From CAYXVB01 sp964467785 (GTDB lineage: Bacteria > Bdellovibrionota > UBA1018), in assembly GCA_964467785.1 (NCBI GenBank), contig CAYXVB010000174.1:1-7713 (forward strand): 7,713 nucleotides of DNA, given 5' to 3'. Every line of letters starts with the position of its first letter. Position 1 is the stretch's first letter. The translations under genes were made by a program, and so were the position numbers. The notes under the pieces were generated by a model. That model was given only the letters and a program-made list of their open reading frames with translations, had not been told where the DNA came from and did not search any database. Below are positions 6,338 through 7,713 of this stretch, in pieces.

Positions 6338-7366
6338 ATGAAACTTGCGATGCCACAGACTGCTATGTCATCCACACAATCGTCTCATTCGCCTTCCCGG
6401 GGCCCATCAACAGCACCCGAGACTGATGATCGCGCGCAGATCCACGCGGCGCTCAGAGCCACAGTTGGACACCCTGCGCTAGTCAAAGCCGAGCTAGAGC
6501 CCGGCACAAGGGTGCTGAACCTCAGTGGAACAATTTTCGAGCATGAGGTTGAAGCCCTGCTCAGCCGGCTCAAATCCCTTCGCTTCGTCCGTGAAGTGCA
6601 AAACAGTCTTCATACAATACGTCTCGAATCTCTCGGATCGGATCGCCGTGGCAAGGAGTTCGAGACTTACGATTATGAATCCAATTATCTCGAGACCTCC
6701 TGGCCCCTTGCATTTCGTTGGATCATCGGAGGGATCTCGGCCCTCTCACTCTACCGAGGCATGACCCGCAAAGGCACTTCCGGCACCCTCCTGGGAGCCT
6801 CCGCGCTCGCCCTGCTCTCGCGAGCCGCGTTCAATCGGGACTTGGCCCAACTTTTCGGGGCCCTTGTCCTCCCGGTGATTCGGATCCATCGCGCCTTCAT
6901 AGTCGACGCTCCCGTCGAGGACTGCTACGACTTCTGGAGCCGCTTCGACAATTACAAACTCTTCATGTCTTTCATCGAAGACGTCACCGTCACCGAAAAC
7001 GGCTACCTCCATTGGATCGCAAGACTCCCTGGGCGCGCCCGACTCCAATGGGACTGTCAGGTCACGTCGCTTCGCCCGCTCCAACGAGTCGCCTGGAAAA
7101 GCGTCAACCGGGCACTGATCGCCAATGCGGGCATGATCGAGTTTGAGCCTCTCGGCGCGCAAAAAACACGGATCCGCATCGAGCTCTCATACATCCCGCC
7201 GGCCGGGGCGCTTGGGTACCTGGTCGCAAAGGGCCTGGGCTTCGATCCAGGTCACCACATCGACGAGGACCTCGAAGTCATGCGCTTACTACTCGAGCAG
7301 CCGCGCGAGCGCCGTTCCGATCGGCATTCGCCCATCCCTCCTCCGAGGCACGGCGCGGCCGCCTGA
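6338..7366 (+). CDS. BON domain / hydrophobic hairpin / SRPBCC (polyketide cyclase-dehydrase type) fusion protein
   Basis: From the ATG at 6338 the protein has 342 residues in three parts. After a Ser/Thr/Pro-rich start, residues about 30-94 resemble a BON domain (DRAQIHAALRATVGHPAL, then a strand-turn-strand with LNLSGTIF and a helix ending VREVQNSLH). Residues about 122-166 hold two short hydrophobic stretches separated by RGMTRKGTSG, resembling the DUF2892/YgaP-like membrane hairpin. Residues about 183-320 form an SRPBCC domain of the cyclase/dehydrase group (FIVDAPVEDCYDFWSRFDNY, FEPLGAQKTRIRIEL, and a terminal helix around HHIDEDLEVMRLLLE). SRPBCC folds bind hydrophobic ligands and BON domains associate with membranes, so a membrane-linked lipid or stress role is plausible but unproven. 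The frame extends upstream to a GTG at 6182, but that would overlap the divergent gene. None of the starts at 6299, 6338, 6350 or 6365 has a good ribosome binding site, so the N-terminus is uncertain. Confidence 0.8.
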   Translation: MKLAMPQTAMSSTQSSHSPSRGPSTAPETDDRAQIHAALRATVGHPALVKAELEPGTRVLNLSGTIFEHEVEALLSRLKSLRFVREVQNSLHTIRLESLGSDRRGKEFETYDYESNYLETSWPLAFRWIIGGISALSLYRGMTRKGTSGTLLGASALALLSRAAFNRDLAQLFGALVLPVIRIHRAFIVDAPVEDCYDFWSRFDNYKLFMSFIEDVTVTENGYLHWIARLPGRARLQWDCQVTSLRPLQRVAWKSVNRALIANAGMIEFEPLGAQKTRIRIELSYIPPAGALGYLVAKGLGFDPGHHIDEDLEVMRLLLEQPRERRSDRHSPIPPPRHGAAA

Positions 7367-7399
7367 TCCTACGGGACAATCACTCTCTTCTCGGATCAG
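7363..7399. terminator. Inverted repeat between convergent genes, weak terminator candidate
   Basis: CTGATCC (7363-7369) and GGATCAG (7393-7399) form a perfect 7-bp inverted repeat with a 23-nt loop. The two arms contain the stop codons of the convergent BON/SRPBCC gene (7364-7366) and the efflux-protein remnant (7398-7396). There is no G/C-rich stem followed by a T run, so intrinsic termination is doubtful. The position between convergent genes is the main support. Confidence 0.22.
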
Positions 7400-7713
7400 A
7401 CCCCTCGGCACGCTTTCTCGGGAGACATCGAAGCATTGCCGTTGTTGCGGGCCCCCCGCAACCAACCCCAGAACCCGCTGGACTCACCCGTACTGATCGG
7501 CGCGTTCAGCTTGCAACCGGGGATCTCCTTGAACTGATCCGTGATGTAAGTGCGGTGCAAAGTGACACGAAGCATATCCACATCCAGCTTGGACTTGATC
7601 CGGTTCACCGCGGATGCCGCCAGCTGAGTGCTCGCAGTCAACACGTCGAGCAGTGTCGCAGAGCCAAGTTGATACTTCATGACCGTTGCTTAGTAAACGC
7701 TCTCCATTTTCGA
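7396..7713 (-). pseudogene. C-terminal remnant of a TolC-type outer-membrane efflux protein, interrupted by a stop
   Basis: Residues following the ATG at 7680 begin MKYQLGSATLLDVLTASTQL and continue with a helix (AASAVNRIKSKLDVDMLRVT). This is the pattern of the last helix pair of TolC-family outer-membrane efflux proteins, where (R/K)Y-x-LG-x-A-(S/T)-LLDVL is typical. In full-length members several hundred residues precede it. Here the same frame runs to the window edge but is broken by TAA at 7692-7690, and the codons on either side (ESVY, then ATVMKYQLG) still look like the family's helix. No ribosome binding site precedes the ATG at 7680. That suggests a nonsense-mutated or truncated gene, not a genuine 94-residue protein. 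A sequencing error, or a true short gene at 7396-7680, remain possible. The last 30 residues or so (ESSGFWGWLRGARNNGNAS..) are unrelated to the core fold and poorly conserved in appearance. Confidence 0.55.

Noticed and set aside
1..7713. Mobile element, tRNA, rRNA or defence system
   Set aside because: No transposase, integrase, terminal repeat with target duplication, cloverleaf or known defence domain was seen on either strand.

Overview
The window looks like part of the chromosome of a Gram-negative bacterium with a moderately high G+C content (high fifties by eye). Gram-negative is inferred from the end of a TolC-type outer-membrane protein at the right edge. I cannot name the phylum. 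The glycogen operon found here has counterparts in several deep bacterial lineages and in archaea, so it is not diagnostic. No insertion sequence, integrase, tRNA, rRNA or CRISPR array is visible.

Left and centre (1 to 5822, all minus strand, read right to left) is a compact four-gene operon for storage glucan metabolism. It runs: debranching enzyme of the amylo-alpha-1,6-glucosidase type (3795-5822), glycogen-synthase-like glycosyltransferase (2177-3742), GH57 alpha-amylase-like enzyme (910-2187), and a GH15 glucoamylase-like enzyme cut by the left window edge (1-909). The glycosyltransferase would extend alpha-1,4 chains. The GH57 enzyme would act within chains or transfer segments, the debranching enzyme would remove branch stubs, and the GH15 enzyme would release glucose from chain ends. 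The genes are tightly coupled. There is an 11-nt overlap between glycosyltransferase and GH57, and a stop codon touching the next start between GH57 and GH15. The junction between debranching enzyme and glycosyltransferase is built from a 14-bp tandem repeat. That repeat creates a chain of four five-codon open frames, each linked to the next by an ATGA or GTGA overlap, and it is the most unusual sequence in the window.

Right part (5896 to 7713): a small double-DUF1540 cysteine-motif protein (5896-6201, minus) lies just upstream of the operon in the same orientation. Across an intergenic region holding three inverted repeats (6238-6304) it is divergent from a BON / short hydrophobic hairpin / SRPBCC fusion protein (about 6338-7366, plus). 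A convergent, probably broken C-terminal piece of a TolC-family outer-membrane efflux protein (7396 to the edge, minus) ends the window.

The enzyme families are ordinary and recognisable. I found no convincing undescribed multi-gene system. The repeat-built translation junction and the divergent regulatory region are the parts worth a second look.
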